Assembly (NCBI RefSeq): GCF_016907835.1
Contig: NZ_JAFBCT010000001.1
Coordinates: 2,480,001 to 2,544,000 of the forward strand
Length of the DNA stretch: 64,000 nt
Direction: 5' to 3'
Origin: Agromyces cerinus
GTDB lineage: Bacteria; Actinomycetota; Actinomycetes; Actinomycetales; Microbacteriaceae
The position numbers were made by a program, and so were the translations under genes. The stretch's first letter is position 1. Every line of letters starts with the position of its first letter. The notes under the pieces are model-generated. The model worked only from the letters and a program-made list of their open reading frames with translations. It was not told where the DNA came from and searched no databases. Of this stretch, positions 49,664 to 58,500 are shown piece by piece.

Positions 49664-51019
49664 GAGCGCGGCGATCGCGTCGGCGACCAACTGCCGTTCC
49701 GAGGGCTCGTCGTCGGCGGCCGGGGTGAAGCCCATGCGCACCACGACGAGCTCCTCCGACGGCACCATGACGACCTTCTGCCCGTCGTGACCGCTCATGT
49801 AATAGGTGTCGGCGGGCAGCTCGGGCCAGCGCAGGCTGCCGTCGGGCAGCATGTTGGTGCGGAAGCCCATCGCGTACCCGGCGTCGTCGGTCTGGTCGTG
49901 CTCGACGTTCGTGAGGGTCTGCGTCATCCAGCCTTCGGGCAGCAGTTGCTCGCCGTTCCACTCGCCCTCCTGCAGGGCGAACTGGCCGAGTGCGGCCCAG
50001 TCGCGAGGTGCCGCCCAGAGGTACGACGAGCACACGGGCGTGCCCGCGGCATCCGGTTCGAAGGTCGCCGTCGACAGGCCGAGCGCACCGAGGATCGTCT
50101 GCCGCGGCAGGTCGGCGCCGAGGCCGGTGCGCTCGGTCAGCACCGAGCACAGCAGGGTCGTGCTGCCGCTCGAGTACTCCTGCACCGAGCCGGGCTCGTG
50201 CTCGAGGGGCAGGCTCGCGACGTAGGCGCCCATGTCGGGCTCGAGGTAGAGCATGCGGGTGATCGGCGTGCCGAGGTCGTAGGTCTCGTCCCACTCGAGG
50301 CCGCTCTGCATGCGCAGCAGGTCTTCGACGGTGATGGCAGCGCGTTCGTCGGTCCACTCGGGCCGAAGGTGGTCGTCGCCCAGCGAGACGACGCCCTGCT
50401 CGACGAGCATTCCCGTCATGAGCTCGGTGACGCTCTTCGACATCGACCAGCCGAGCTGCGGGGTCTCGGCGTCGAAGCCGTCGGCGTAGCGCTCGGCGAC
50501 GAGTTCGCCGTCTTTCACGACGACGACTGCGCGAGTGCCGAGCGCCTCAGTGTCGGATGCCGCGAGCTCGTCGCCGAACGCACGGCCCATCGCCTGCTCG
50601 AGCGCGGCACCCGCCTCGGGCGTCGGTGCGGTGGCCGCTGCGACGTCGGTGAACGGGTTGCCCTGCGCGTCGATCGCAGTGGCCTCGCCGAGCTCGGGCC
50701 GCTGGTCGGCCAGCGTGCAGCCGAAGCCCTCGGCGTACCAGGCGTTCTGGTGCGCGATGGCGCCCAGGATCGAAGCCGTTGCCGTGCCGGCATCCGCGTC
50801 GGAGTCGACCTGCAGGTAGGGCACGAGCGGGTTCGGCGGCAGGTCGGTGGCGGGGTCGTCGCGGCCGGCGACCAAGACGCCGGCGCACGCGTTGTGGGCG
50901 GCGTAGCCGGTGCCGGTCAGGAGGATCGGCTGCTGCCAGAGGTAGACCCCGGTGAACGCGGCGATGAGAACGAGGGCGGTGACGGCGACGATGACGATCA
51001 CCCGGCGAAGGATGTGCAC
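49658..51019 (-). CDS. membrane-anchored serine hydrolase (class C beta-lactamase-like)
   Basis: This 453-residue protein has an N-terminal membrane helix (about 6-28) and a beta-lactamase/penicillin-binding-type domain with SMSK (S192, K195) and YSS (Y282) as the catalytic motifs. The third motif may be in the SGHDGQ stretch (HxG-like). Such proteins are usually esterases or peptidases and need not give resistance. The GTG at 51019 has TAGCAT (51026-51031, complement) six bases upstream, so it is leaderless. Confidence 0.87.
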   Translation of the reverse strand: MHILRRVIVIVAVTALVLIAAFTGVYLWQQPILLTGTGYAAHNACAGVLVAGRDDPATDLPPNPLVPYLQVDSDADAGTATASILGAIAHQNAWYAEGFGCTLADQRPELGEATAIDAQGNPFTDVAAATAPTPEAGAALEQAMGRAFGDELAASDTEALGTRAVVVVKDGELVAERYADGFDAETPQLGWSMSKSVTELMTGMLVEQGVVSLGDDHLRPEWTDERAAITVEDLLRMQSGLEWDETYDLGTPITRMLYLEPDMGAYVASLPLEHEPGSVQEYSSGSTTLLCSVLTERTGLGADLPRQTILGALGLSTATFEPDAAGTPVCSSYLWAAPRDWAALGQFALQEGEWNGEQLLPEGWMTQTLTNVEHDQTDDAGYAMGFRTNMLPDGSLRWPELPADTYYMSGHDGQKVVMVPSEELVVVRMGFTPAADDEPSERQLVADAIAALG

Positions 51020-51025
51020 GAGCGG

Positions 51026-51031
51026 ATGCTA
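51026..51031 (-). promoter_or_regulatory. -10 box for leaderless serine hydrolase gene
   Basis: TAGCAT on the minus strand ends six bases before the GTG at 51019. The remainder of the 51032-51203 gap shows no clear signal apart from the ribosome binding site of the next gene. Confidence 0.5.
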
Positions 51032-51203
51032 GCAAGCGCGAAGTACGCCGCCGAATCCTGTTCGGTTTCCACAGTTGAACGGCCGATTCACCCTTCCGAC
51101 GCGAGTCTCCTCCATAATGACGCTGCGACTGGCATCATCGTCCGGGAGCGATTGCGCACCACACAGCACCACGACCCGAGTAGCACCACGACAGAGGAGC
51201 ATC

Positions 51204-51731
51204 ATGACCGACCCGAACCAGCCGCAGGAACCCACCGTTCCGACGCCGCCCGCAGCGCCCGACCACATCGCAGCGCCGCCCGCAGCGCCCGCGGCACCCG
51301 AAGCTCCTGCTGCTCCCGCAGCGCCTGCTGCAGCCGAGGCGCCCGCCGCTCCGGCAGCCCCGGCCGCCCCGGCCTACACGCCGGCTCCTGCTGCCGCGCC
51401 GGCTCCGGCCGCCGCATACGGCGCACCCGCGGCCGCGCCGGTTCCCGGCAAGGGCCTCGGCATCGCCGGCCTCGTGCTGGCGATCGTGCTGCCCCTCGTC
51501 GGCCTCATCGTGAGCATCATCGCGAAGTCGCAGTCGAAGAAGGCCGGCGTGAAGAACACCCCCGCCACGGCAGGCATCATCGTCGGCGCGATCCTGACCG
51601 TGCTCGGCATCATCGCCACGATCGTCATCATCGCGGTCAGCGCGTCGCTCGTCGGCGGCGTCGTCGACATGTGCAGCGAGCTCGGCCCGGGCGTCTGGGA
51701 GCTCGACGGGGTCACCTACACCTGCGAGTGA
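51204..51731 (+). CDS. DUF4190-type membrane protein with Pro/Ala-rich N-terminus
   Basis: This 175-residue protein has a low-complexity N-terminal half (about 8-85) of PAAPAAPEAP-type repeats, then two membrane helices (about 86-110, GLGIAGLVLAIVLPLVGLIVSIIA; about 124-150, GIIVGAILTVLGIIATIVIIAV) typical of DUF4190, and a short tail with two cysteines. Its function is unknown. AGAGGAG precedes the ATG at 51204. Confidence 0.8.
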   Translation: MTDPNQPQEPTVPTPPAAPDHIAAPPAAPAAPEAPAAPAAPAAAEAPAAPAAPAAPAYTPAPAAAPAPAAAYGAPAAAPVPGKGLGIAGLVLAIVLPLVGLIVSIIAKSQSKKAGVKNTPATAGIIVGAILTVLGIIATIVIIAVSASLVGGVVDMCSELGPGVWELDGVTYTCE

Positions 51732-51881
51732 TCGCCACCCGCACCACCGCATGAAGCGCCGCCGGGCCGAGCCCGGCGGCGCTTCGTCGTTCTCACGGGT
51801 TCGCCCGTGCGAACTTCTCGTGCACGACCTCGAGGCAGCTCGATGATTGTGCACGGCGGCCGACCGGAGGATCCTGAGATC

Positions 51882-52277
51882 ATGAGCGATCGCGAGGATT
51901 TCCTGATCTGGCTCCAGAGCGAGTTCGTGCGGGCCGAACGCGCCATGTTCGACGGCGACGACGGTCCGCGCCGCGCGATCTGGTCGGCGGATGAGCCGGT
52001 CAGCGTGCTCGGCGCCTGGCGCAACGCCTCGAATCGCGCCGAGCTGGTCGAGGCGTTCGAGGAGCTGTCGACGAGCTTCTCGCACTGCACCGACTACGCG
52101 TTCGACCTGATCGCCTTCGACGTGCTCGGCGAAGCGGCGTACACGGTCGGGTACGAGCGCGCCTCTGCCTCGATCGACGGCGAGCCGCGCACCTTCACCC
52201 TGCGCGCCACCCAGGTCTACCGCCGCGAGCCGGGCGGATGGCGCGTGGTGCACCGGCACGCCGACAAGCTCGGGTAG
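51882..52277 (+). CDS. SnoaL/DUF4440-like (NTF2-fold) protein
   Basis: This 131-residue protein has an NTF2-like pattern: an N-terminal helix (DREDFLIWLQSEFVRAERAMFDGD), SVLGAWRNASNRAELVEAFEELS, and C-terminal strands (FTLRATQVYRREPGGWRVVHRHAD) typical of SnoaL/ketosteroid-isomerase-like proteins with unknown substrates. GGAGG lies 11 bases before the ATG at 51882. It is convergent with the next gene, four bases apart. Confidence 0.8.
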   Translation: MSDREDFLIWLQSEFVRAERAMFDGDDGPRRAIWSADEPVSVLGAWRNASNRAELVEAFEELSTSFSHCTDYAFDLIAFDVLGEAAYTVGYERASASIDGEPRTFTLRATQVYRREPGGWRVVHRHADKLG

Positions 52278-52281
52278 CCGC

Positions 52282-52956
52282 TCAGAAGCGCATCGGGAAG
52301 GTGAGCAGCACGACGAACCCGCTCACCGCGATGATCCCCGCCAGCCCCAGCATCATCCACGCCGCCACATGGTGCACGTCGCGCTGCGCCATCGCCGTCA
52401 GGAAGAGCACGAGGGCGAACAGCACGGTCAGCAGCGAGTAGTTGTCGCCGCGCTCGGTATCCTCGAGCGCTTGGGCGAATCGTTCATCGGCGACGGCCGT
52501 GAGCTCCGCGCTCTCCTCGGTGCCGGGCGGCACGTACTCGGCCATCGCGAACGGCCCTGGCTCGACCTCGCCGCCCGCCTGCCAGGCGTCGAAGGCGATC
52601 GTGAAGTGCGGCGTGAAGCGCGCCTCGATCTGATCGGCGAGCGCCGTGTCGCCCTGCGCGTTGGCGGTCACCCATTCCGCGTAGATGATCAGGTCGACGA
52701 CCCGGGCCTCGCGTGCCTGGCCGTCGGCATCGCTCGCCTCCACACGGGCAGCGGATGCCTCGGCGAACGCGATCGCCCGCTCGCCGCTCCACTTGGCGGA
52801 TTGGAAGCCGCACCAGGCGGTGAGGATGGCGGTCACCGACAGCATCGCCACGGCGACGATCTCGATGAACGGCCGATGGCGCCACCGCGAGACGGGTGCG
52901 CGCTCCGTCGACGCCGGGGGCGGGGCCTGGGCCGGCTCGATCGACGCCTCGCTCAT
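52282..52956 (-). CDS. membrane protein with three predicted helices
   Basis: This 224-residue protein has membrane segments at about 30-50, 168-187 and 194-218, with a long extracytoplasmic or cytoplasmic helical region between the first and second. It resembles DUF4337-like proteins in layout but I would not assign the family. GAAGGGGG precedes the ATG at 52956. Confidence 0.7.
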   Translation of the reverse strand: MSEASIEPAQAPPPASTERAPVSRWRHRPFIEIVAVAMLSVTAILTAWCGFQSAKWSGERAIAFAEASAARVEASDADGQAREARVVDLIIYAEWVTANAQGDTALADQIEARFTPHFTIAFDAWQAGGEVEPGPFAMAEYVPPGTEESAELTAVADERFAQALEDTERGDNYSLLTVLFALVLFLTAMAQRDVHHVAAWMMLGLAGIIAVSGFVVLLTFPMRF

Positions 52957-53111
52957 GGTGCCCCCTTCGCCCCACCCGACACGGATTGCTGCTCACCATG
53001 GCACAGCCGTCGACCTCCGCGCCATCGACCCGCCGGGTCAGGTCATGGGCATCCCGCTCTGTCTCGACGCGTTCGGGGGTTTTCCCGATTCCCCGTGACG
53101 TCCGGGCTGCC

Positions 53112-53117
53112 TAGATT
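53112..53117 (+). promoter_or_regulatory. -10 box for leaderless start at 53124
   Basis: TAGATT ends six bases before the ATG at 53124, with no ribosome binding site between. Confidence 0.5.
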
Positions 53118-53123
53118 CGAGAC

Positions 53124-53693
53124 ATGCCGCTCGCCGTCTTCCTCCGAACCTGGCTCGTCTCCATCGTCGCGTGCCTTCCGCTCCTCGCGTTGCTGCTCGT
53201 TCCCGAGCTCATGCGCAGCCGGGCGGGCAGTGAGCAACTGCTCATGATCGGCACGTTCGCACTGCTCGCCCTCCTCGTGGCGGCGTTCGTCGCCGCCCCC
53301 GTGATGAGCGCGATCGCCGCCCCCGTCGCGGAACGATGGACGCCTCGGTCAGCGGTTCGGAAGACACGAGCCGTGTGGCGCTCACGCACCGGTCAGGCCT
53401 GGCTGACGCTCGGCGTGGCGGTGCTCATCTATGCGGCAGCACAGGTCGTCGGGTACTGGGTCGGTGCCGCGGTGCCGTCGGTGAGCGACAACCCGGCGTT
53501 CGGCACTGACGCGTCAGCGTCGCGCTGGCTCATCGACTACCCGGCCTATGCGTTGCAGGCTGTCACGATCTACGCGATCACGACGCTCGCCGTCGCCTGG
53601 TACGGATGGCGCATCCGCTCGCTCGCCCTCGCTCCGACTGGTGCCGACGCCGACGCACGGTCGCGAGACCTCGCCGCGACTCCGGTCGAGTAA
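53124..53693 (+). CDS. hypothetical four-helix membrane protein
   Basis: This 189-residue protein has hydrophobic segments near 5-28, 38-68, 92-116 and 142-166. I recognise no family. It is followed by an 8-bp tandem repeat array and then another small leaderless gene. Confidence 0.7.
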   Translation: MPLAVFLRTWLVSIVACLPLLALLLVPELMRSRAGSEQLLMIGTFALLALLVAAFVAAPVMSAIAAPVAERWTPRSAVRKTRAVWRSRTGQAWLTLGVAVLIYAAAQVVGYWVGAAVPSVSDNPAFGTDASASRWLIDYPAYALQAVTIYAITTLAVAWYGWRIRSLALAPTGADADARSRDLAATPVE

Positions 53694-53745
53694 GCGCGCC
53701 GACGCCCGCATCGAGACCGTGCGCAGTCGTGTCGTCCTCTGCCCA

Positions 53746-53825
53746 CACTTCGGCACTTCGGCACTTCGGCACTTCGGCACTTCGGCACTTCGGCACTTCG
53801 GCACTTCGGCACTTCGGCACTTCGG
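53746..53825. repeat. ten tandem copies of an 8-bp unit
   Basis: CACTTCGG is repeated ten times without interruption, with a partial CAC at the end. The array is intergenic, 53 bases after the stop of the membrane protein gene and 42 bases before the -10 box (53868-53873) of the next gene. Its unit is not a multiple of three, and it is a strong candidate for length variation between strains. Confidence 0.95.
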
Positions 53826-53867
53826 CACCGCCGCGCCGGCGCTGACGCCCCCTGCCTTCGGGACTCG

Positions 53868-53873
53868 TAGGAT
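53868..53873 (+). promoter_or_regulatory. -10 box for leaderless start at 53880
   Basis: TAGGAT ends six bases before the ATG at 53880. The 8-bp repeat array lies just upstream, where changes in length would move any upstream element. Confidence 0.5.
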
Positions 53874-53879
53874 CGGGTC

Positions 53880-54428
53880 ATGGCGGCGCAGGAGTACCGG
53901 TACGACACCGAGGTCGTGCGGCTGTACTACGACTACGCCTCATCGGTGGTCTGGTTTCCCGACCCGATTCGATACGAGCAGAGCGGCCTCAGCTCAGCCC
54001 TGATCGCAGATCTGCAGGCGTGGAGGCGATTCCACGACGAGGGGCTCGACCACGAGCAGCAATGGCGGTCGCCCGATCTGCCCGCTCGAGCCCGTCAGGT
54101 CGGCCGAGAGCTGGCGCATCGGCTCGGCGACGAGCTCGGCTCGGCGTTCGAGGTCGAATACGACGTGTTCAGCCCGGCACCCGCGAGGTACAGCTCGCCG
54201 GAGCCGCCGACGAACACCGTCGCGGCCGCGGCGTTCACGGCACGGGCCGATGCCGCAAGAGTCGAGCGGGCCGAGCTTGCGAAGCTCGCCGCCGAACGAG
54301 ACGCATCCGGCGGGAGCGGTGTCGGCTGGTTCGCAGTGATGCCGGGAACCGGGCAGCTGTTCGTGCCGCCCGAACAGCCTGAACCGCCCGAACGACCCGA
54401 ACAGCCCGAACAGCCCGAACAGGACTGA
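53880..54428 (+). CDS. hypothetical protein with PEQ-rich tail
   Basis: This 182-residue protein has no family I recognise. It is mostly soluble and helical (LSSALIADLQAWRRFHDEGLDHEQQW, ARARQVGRELAHRLGDELG). The C-terminus is a short Pro/Glu/Gln repeat (PEQPEPPERPEQ) encoded by near-identical 9-base units at 54372-54423. The 8-bp repeat array upstream makes its expression potentially variable. Confidence 0.65.
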   Translation: MAAQEYRYDTEVVRLYYDYASSVVWFPDPIRYEQSGLSSALIADLQAWRRFHDEGLDHEQQWRSPDLPARARQVGRELAHRLGDELGSAFEVEYDVFSPAPARYSSPEPPTNTVAAAAFTARADAARVERAELAKLAAERDASGGSGVGWFAVMPGTGQLFVPPEQPEPPERPEQPEQPEQD

Positions 54429-54440
54429 TGCGCGTGGTCG

Positions 54441-55472
54441 CTAAGCGGCGACCTTCGACGTCTTGCGCGCGACGCGCTGCGCCGCCACTCGTGCGGCGAC
54501 GGTCTTGGGCGTCAGGTCCCCCGGCGACAGGGCGGCCCTGAGCGCATTGCTCTCGCGCACGGCGGCGTCGGCGTCGGAGACGGCGATGATCATCGCGACG
54601 ATGAACGCCGCCGCCGCGAGCGGCAGGGCGATCGCGGCATCCGCCCAGTACACGTCGAACCAGATGTCGGCGAACGCCACCACGAGGGCGGCGGGGGCGA
54701 CGGCTGCGACGAGGCCCTGCGCGAACAGCACGGCCGCGCGGCTGCCGATGAGGAACCGCTCGATGCGCTCGGCGCGCGTGCGACGCGGCTGCCCGTCGGC
54801 GATCCAGCGCGCGGCGGCGATCTCGCGCACGCGCAGCACGACGAGGTGAGCGATGAGCAGCGCTGCGAGCACCGCCATGACGACACCCGAGGTGGCGCTG
54901 AGCCAGTCGATGAATCGCTCACCCGGCTCGTCGTAGGAGAGCTCCTCGCACCTGCGGCACGGCTTGCGCATCACGAACGACACGAACCACGTGACGACCG
55001 CGAGGCCGAGGGCCGCACCGGTCGCGCCCGTGGCCCAGGTCAGCCACCAGGTGGTACGCGGAGCGAGGATCGCCGGGCCGGCATCGTCGACGGATGCCGC
55101 GCGGCGGCGCTCCTCGGCCTGTTCGACGAAGGTGTGACGGGACTCCCAGTTGGCGGTGAGCAGGTACGTGCGCCCGTCCCACCGGTCGGCTGCGGCGGTG
55201 AGCACGGGGGCCAGCCCGATCCAGGCGATCACGACGACGGCGCAGACGACGAGGCCGATCCACGGTGCGGGCTCAGCGCCTGCCTCGGGCTCCGTGACGA
55301 GCAGCATGACCAGCAGCCCGGCGCCCGCCAGAGTGACGAGGCCGGACCACAGCATGAGCTTGCGCACCACGTCGAGCGCCGCTCTCGCAACCCTCGATCT
55401 CCCACCGCCCACGTCGACGAATCGCGGCACGTACGCGGCGCGGTCATGCTCGGGGTGATCGTTCGGGCGCAC
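54441..55472 (-). CDS. hypothetical multi-pass membrane protein
   Basis: This 343-residue protein has about seven hydrophobic segments in pairs, a CRRC motif in a loop (MRKPCRRCEEL, about 168-178) that could bind metal, and a basic C-terminus (AARVAAQRVARKTSK). No family is recognised. GAGGA lies five bases before the GTG at 55472; the TTG at 55475 is an alternative. Confidence 0.65.
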   Translation of the reverse strand: MRPNDHPEHDRAAYVPRFVDVGGGRSRVARAALDVVRKLMLWSGLVTLAGAGLLVMLLVTEPEAGAEPAPWIGLVVCAVVVIAWIGLAPVLTAAADRWDGRTYLLTANWESRHTFVEQAEERRRAASVDDAGPAILAPRTTWWLTWATGATGAALGLAVVTWFVSFVMRKPCRRCEELSYDEPGERFIDWLSATSGVVMAVLAALLIAHLVVLRVREIAAARWIADGQPRRTRAERIERFLIGSRAAVLFAQGLVAAVAPAALVVAFADIWFDVYWADAAIALPLAAAAFIVAMIIAVSDADAAVRESNALRAALSPGDLTPKTVAARVAAQRVARKTSKVAA

Positions 55473-55585
55473 CAAGGTCCTCTGAGTCAGGGCGATTCGG
55501 CTCGGCTCAGCGTACTGGGGTGGTCGCCCGCGTCACGTCTCCGATCGGCGGGTGCCGGCACCTCGGTGCTTCCGTACCCCGATGC

Positions 55586-58500
55586 TCACAGGCCGGTCGT
55601 GCACGAGCTGAACCCGCTCGTCGCCGTCGAGAGCACGGTGCCACCGACACCGACGCTGCCCGACGCGCTCGTGTTGAGCCCGTTGATGTAGTTCTCGACG
55701 GCGGGCGACGCCGTCTGGCCCTGCGGGAGCCCCTCGATGCCGAAGTCGTTGATCGTCGGGTCGGTCGAGAGTTTCGAGAGTTGGATGCCCGTCGCCTGGA
55801 ACACACCGGTGCCGCCGGCGGTCGTGTTGCCCGTGATCGACACGCAGACGGGGGAATCCGGGCCGGCGATCGAGCCCGCTGCGACGATGATGCCCGCGTA
55901 CCCCGCATACCCATCGCCGATAGGCGCGAGCACGTTGTTGCCCGTCACCCTCGCCGTGGTCATGCCCGCGCCTGACGCTCCGACGAAGATGCCGGGGCCG
56001 CCGGTCGCGCTGACCTTGTTGTTCGTCACGCGTGCCGCGAGGGTCGCACCGACCGTGTTGAGCGAGATCGCGTTCGCGTTGATTCCGGCACATCCCGGCC
56101 GGCTGCCCGCGGCGATGACGTTGGCATCGAACTTGGCCGTGACGTTCGCCGCGCCGCCCGTGAGCACCGAGATCGCCTGGCAGTCGAGGTGGCGGATCGG
56201 CTCGGCATCCGTGCCGTTCGTCGACACGTCGACGTTGGCGTCGGCAGCGCCGAGCACCTGCATGTCGACGAACGCTTCGGGCTGCTGCTCGATGCCGCCG
56301 CTGCCGCCGTCCATGCGGTTGCCGGTCACCGCGACGACGTTCGTGAGGTTGCCGGGAATCCCGAGCGTCGACTTCGCGGCTCCCGCCTGGTTGCCGCTGA
56401 TGAGCCTGATTCCGTGCCCGGAGCGGAAATCGGTGATCACGTTCGACGAGATCGTCGCCTTCGTGATCGTCGCGGCGCCGCCGGTGGTGCCGGTGGCCTG
56501 TAGCAGCAGCGCCGCCCCCGGTGTGAGCAGGTCGCCGGCATCCGAGATGCGGTTGCCGGTGATTGTCGCCGACGAGATGGTGCCGCCCGCATTCGTGATC
56601 GAGATGCCGGATGCCTCGTTCGAGGTGAGCACGCTGTTCGAGATGTCGACCGCACCCGAGAGGTTGGCATTCGACCCGTCGAAGGCGATGCCGTCTTCGC
56701 CGTCGGCGTCACCCGCCCCCGTGACCGTGCCGCTGAGGAACGAGAACCCGATGACGCCGACGCCCCCGATGCCGTTGCCGGCGCTGTTCTCGACGCGCAT
56801 GTTGCGGAGCGAGACATCCGCCGTGCTCAGCAGCGAGATGCCGTCACCTGTGGTGGCGGCGATCGTGCCGCCCGAGGCATCCCCGCCCTGAACCGTGCTG
56901 CCGTCGCCCGTGACGTGCAGGCCGCCCGCCGTGCCCGTGCCGAGCAGCACGATGCCCGAGGGCGCCCCGTTCGAGGAGATTCGCCGGAACGTGACGTCGT
57001 CGGCCCCGATTCCGGTCAGCACGATCGAGAGTCCGGTGCCGGTCGTGCTCGAGAGCGTGTTTCCCTCGCCGGTGACGACGATGGTGCCCGAGAGGGAGGC
57101 GGCGAGCGGCACCCCGCTCGTCGTCGTGACGTCGAGGCCGCCACCGGTGATCGAGAGGGTGTGCCCGTTGGACGACCCGAACGAGACGCCCGGATTCGCG
57201 CCCGTCTCGAGGTGCTTCGACTCTCCCGAGAACACGGTCGCGCCGCCGGTGTTGTTCGCGACGACGACGCCGCCGCCCGCGTCGCTGCCGTCGGTGATCG
57301 ACCCCGAGAGCGTGACGGTGCCGCCGGTGCGGCTCTGGATGTCGACACTCGTGGTTGCGGGTCCGTCGGTGATCGAGCCGCCGTACGAGATGTCGCCGCT
57401 GCCGCCGCGCACCCTGAAGGGGGTGGATCCGAAGGGCCCCGCGGAGAGCTCGCCGGCTGCCGCCGAGAACGTGCCCGCGCCGATCTCGTCGATGTTGATG
57501 CCGTACACGCTGCTCTTCGTCGAGGTCACCTCGTCGAACGAGAGCGACGAGCCCGACGACGCGCCGACGTGGACCGCCGGGCCGTTGGTCGCGACGATCT
57601 TCGCGGTCGCGCTCGCCGGCACGGTCACCGGCCCGGTCAGGCTGAGCGAGAACGCCGCCTGGGTCGAGTTCAGCGTGCGGATGTCGAGGTCGCCGAAGGT
57701 GATGGCGCCGGTCGTCTGCTGCAGCCTGACGCCGCCGTCGAACGAATCGTCGACGACGATCCGGTCGATCTGGCTTCCCTCGAGGTTGCTGCGCTGCGCG
57801 AGGAACGCCCACCCGGTTCCGGAGGTGCGGATGCTCACGGTGGCCGCCGGATCGAACACGATCTTCGCGCTGTCGTTGACGACGACGCCGAGGCCGATGA
57901 CGTCGACCTCGAGGTCGCCGATCGTGTTCGTACCTGTCGCGTCCTGCAACGCGAGCCCGATGCCGCCGGCGACCGTGTCGACGATGCGCACGTCGTCGAT
58001 GGTCGCGTCGCCGCCAGGGCCGGAGACGCCGATGCCGCCGCCCGCGGTGACCGGGTGCACCTCGAGCCCGGCGACACGGTTGCCGACGCCGAGGCTGACG
58101 ACATTCGCTCCGCTCGTCGCCGTGATCACTGGTCGCTTCGCCGGGTCACCCACGTGCAGGGTGCGGCCGCCGACGACGAGGTCGGATGCCTCGCCGATGA
58201 GCTGCTGGTCGTCGTCGAGCACGATCGCGGTCGAATACCCGGTCGAGGTGCCGTCGCCGTCGAACACGAAGATGTCGTCGCCCGCGCTGCTCGCCGCCGC
58301 GGCCTGCGCGATCGTGTCGAACGGCTTGCTCCCGTTGCCGTCGTTGCCGTCGGCGGCGTTGTCGACGTACCAGACGCAGTCGCTGATGGCGATGGTCACA
58401 TGCCCGGTGTCGGTCAGCGCCTGCACGGCGCCCCGGTCGGTGACCGTGTAGTCGAACCCGTCGGTGGCGGCGGTGCAGCCGACTGGTGGCAGATAGGCGA

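Noticed and set aside
53746..53825. 8-bp repeat array as a CRISPR
   Set aside because: The unit is too short and has no spacers.
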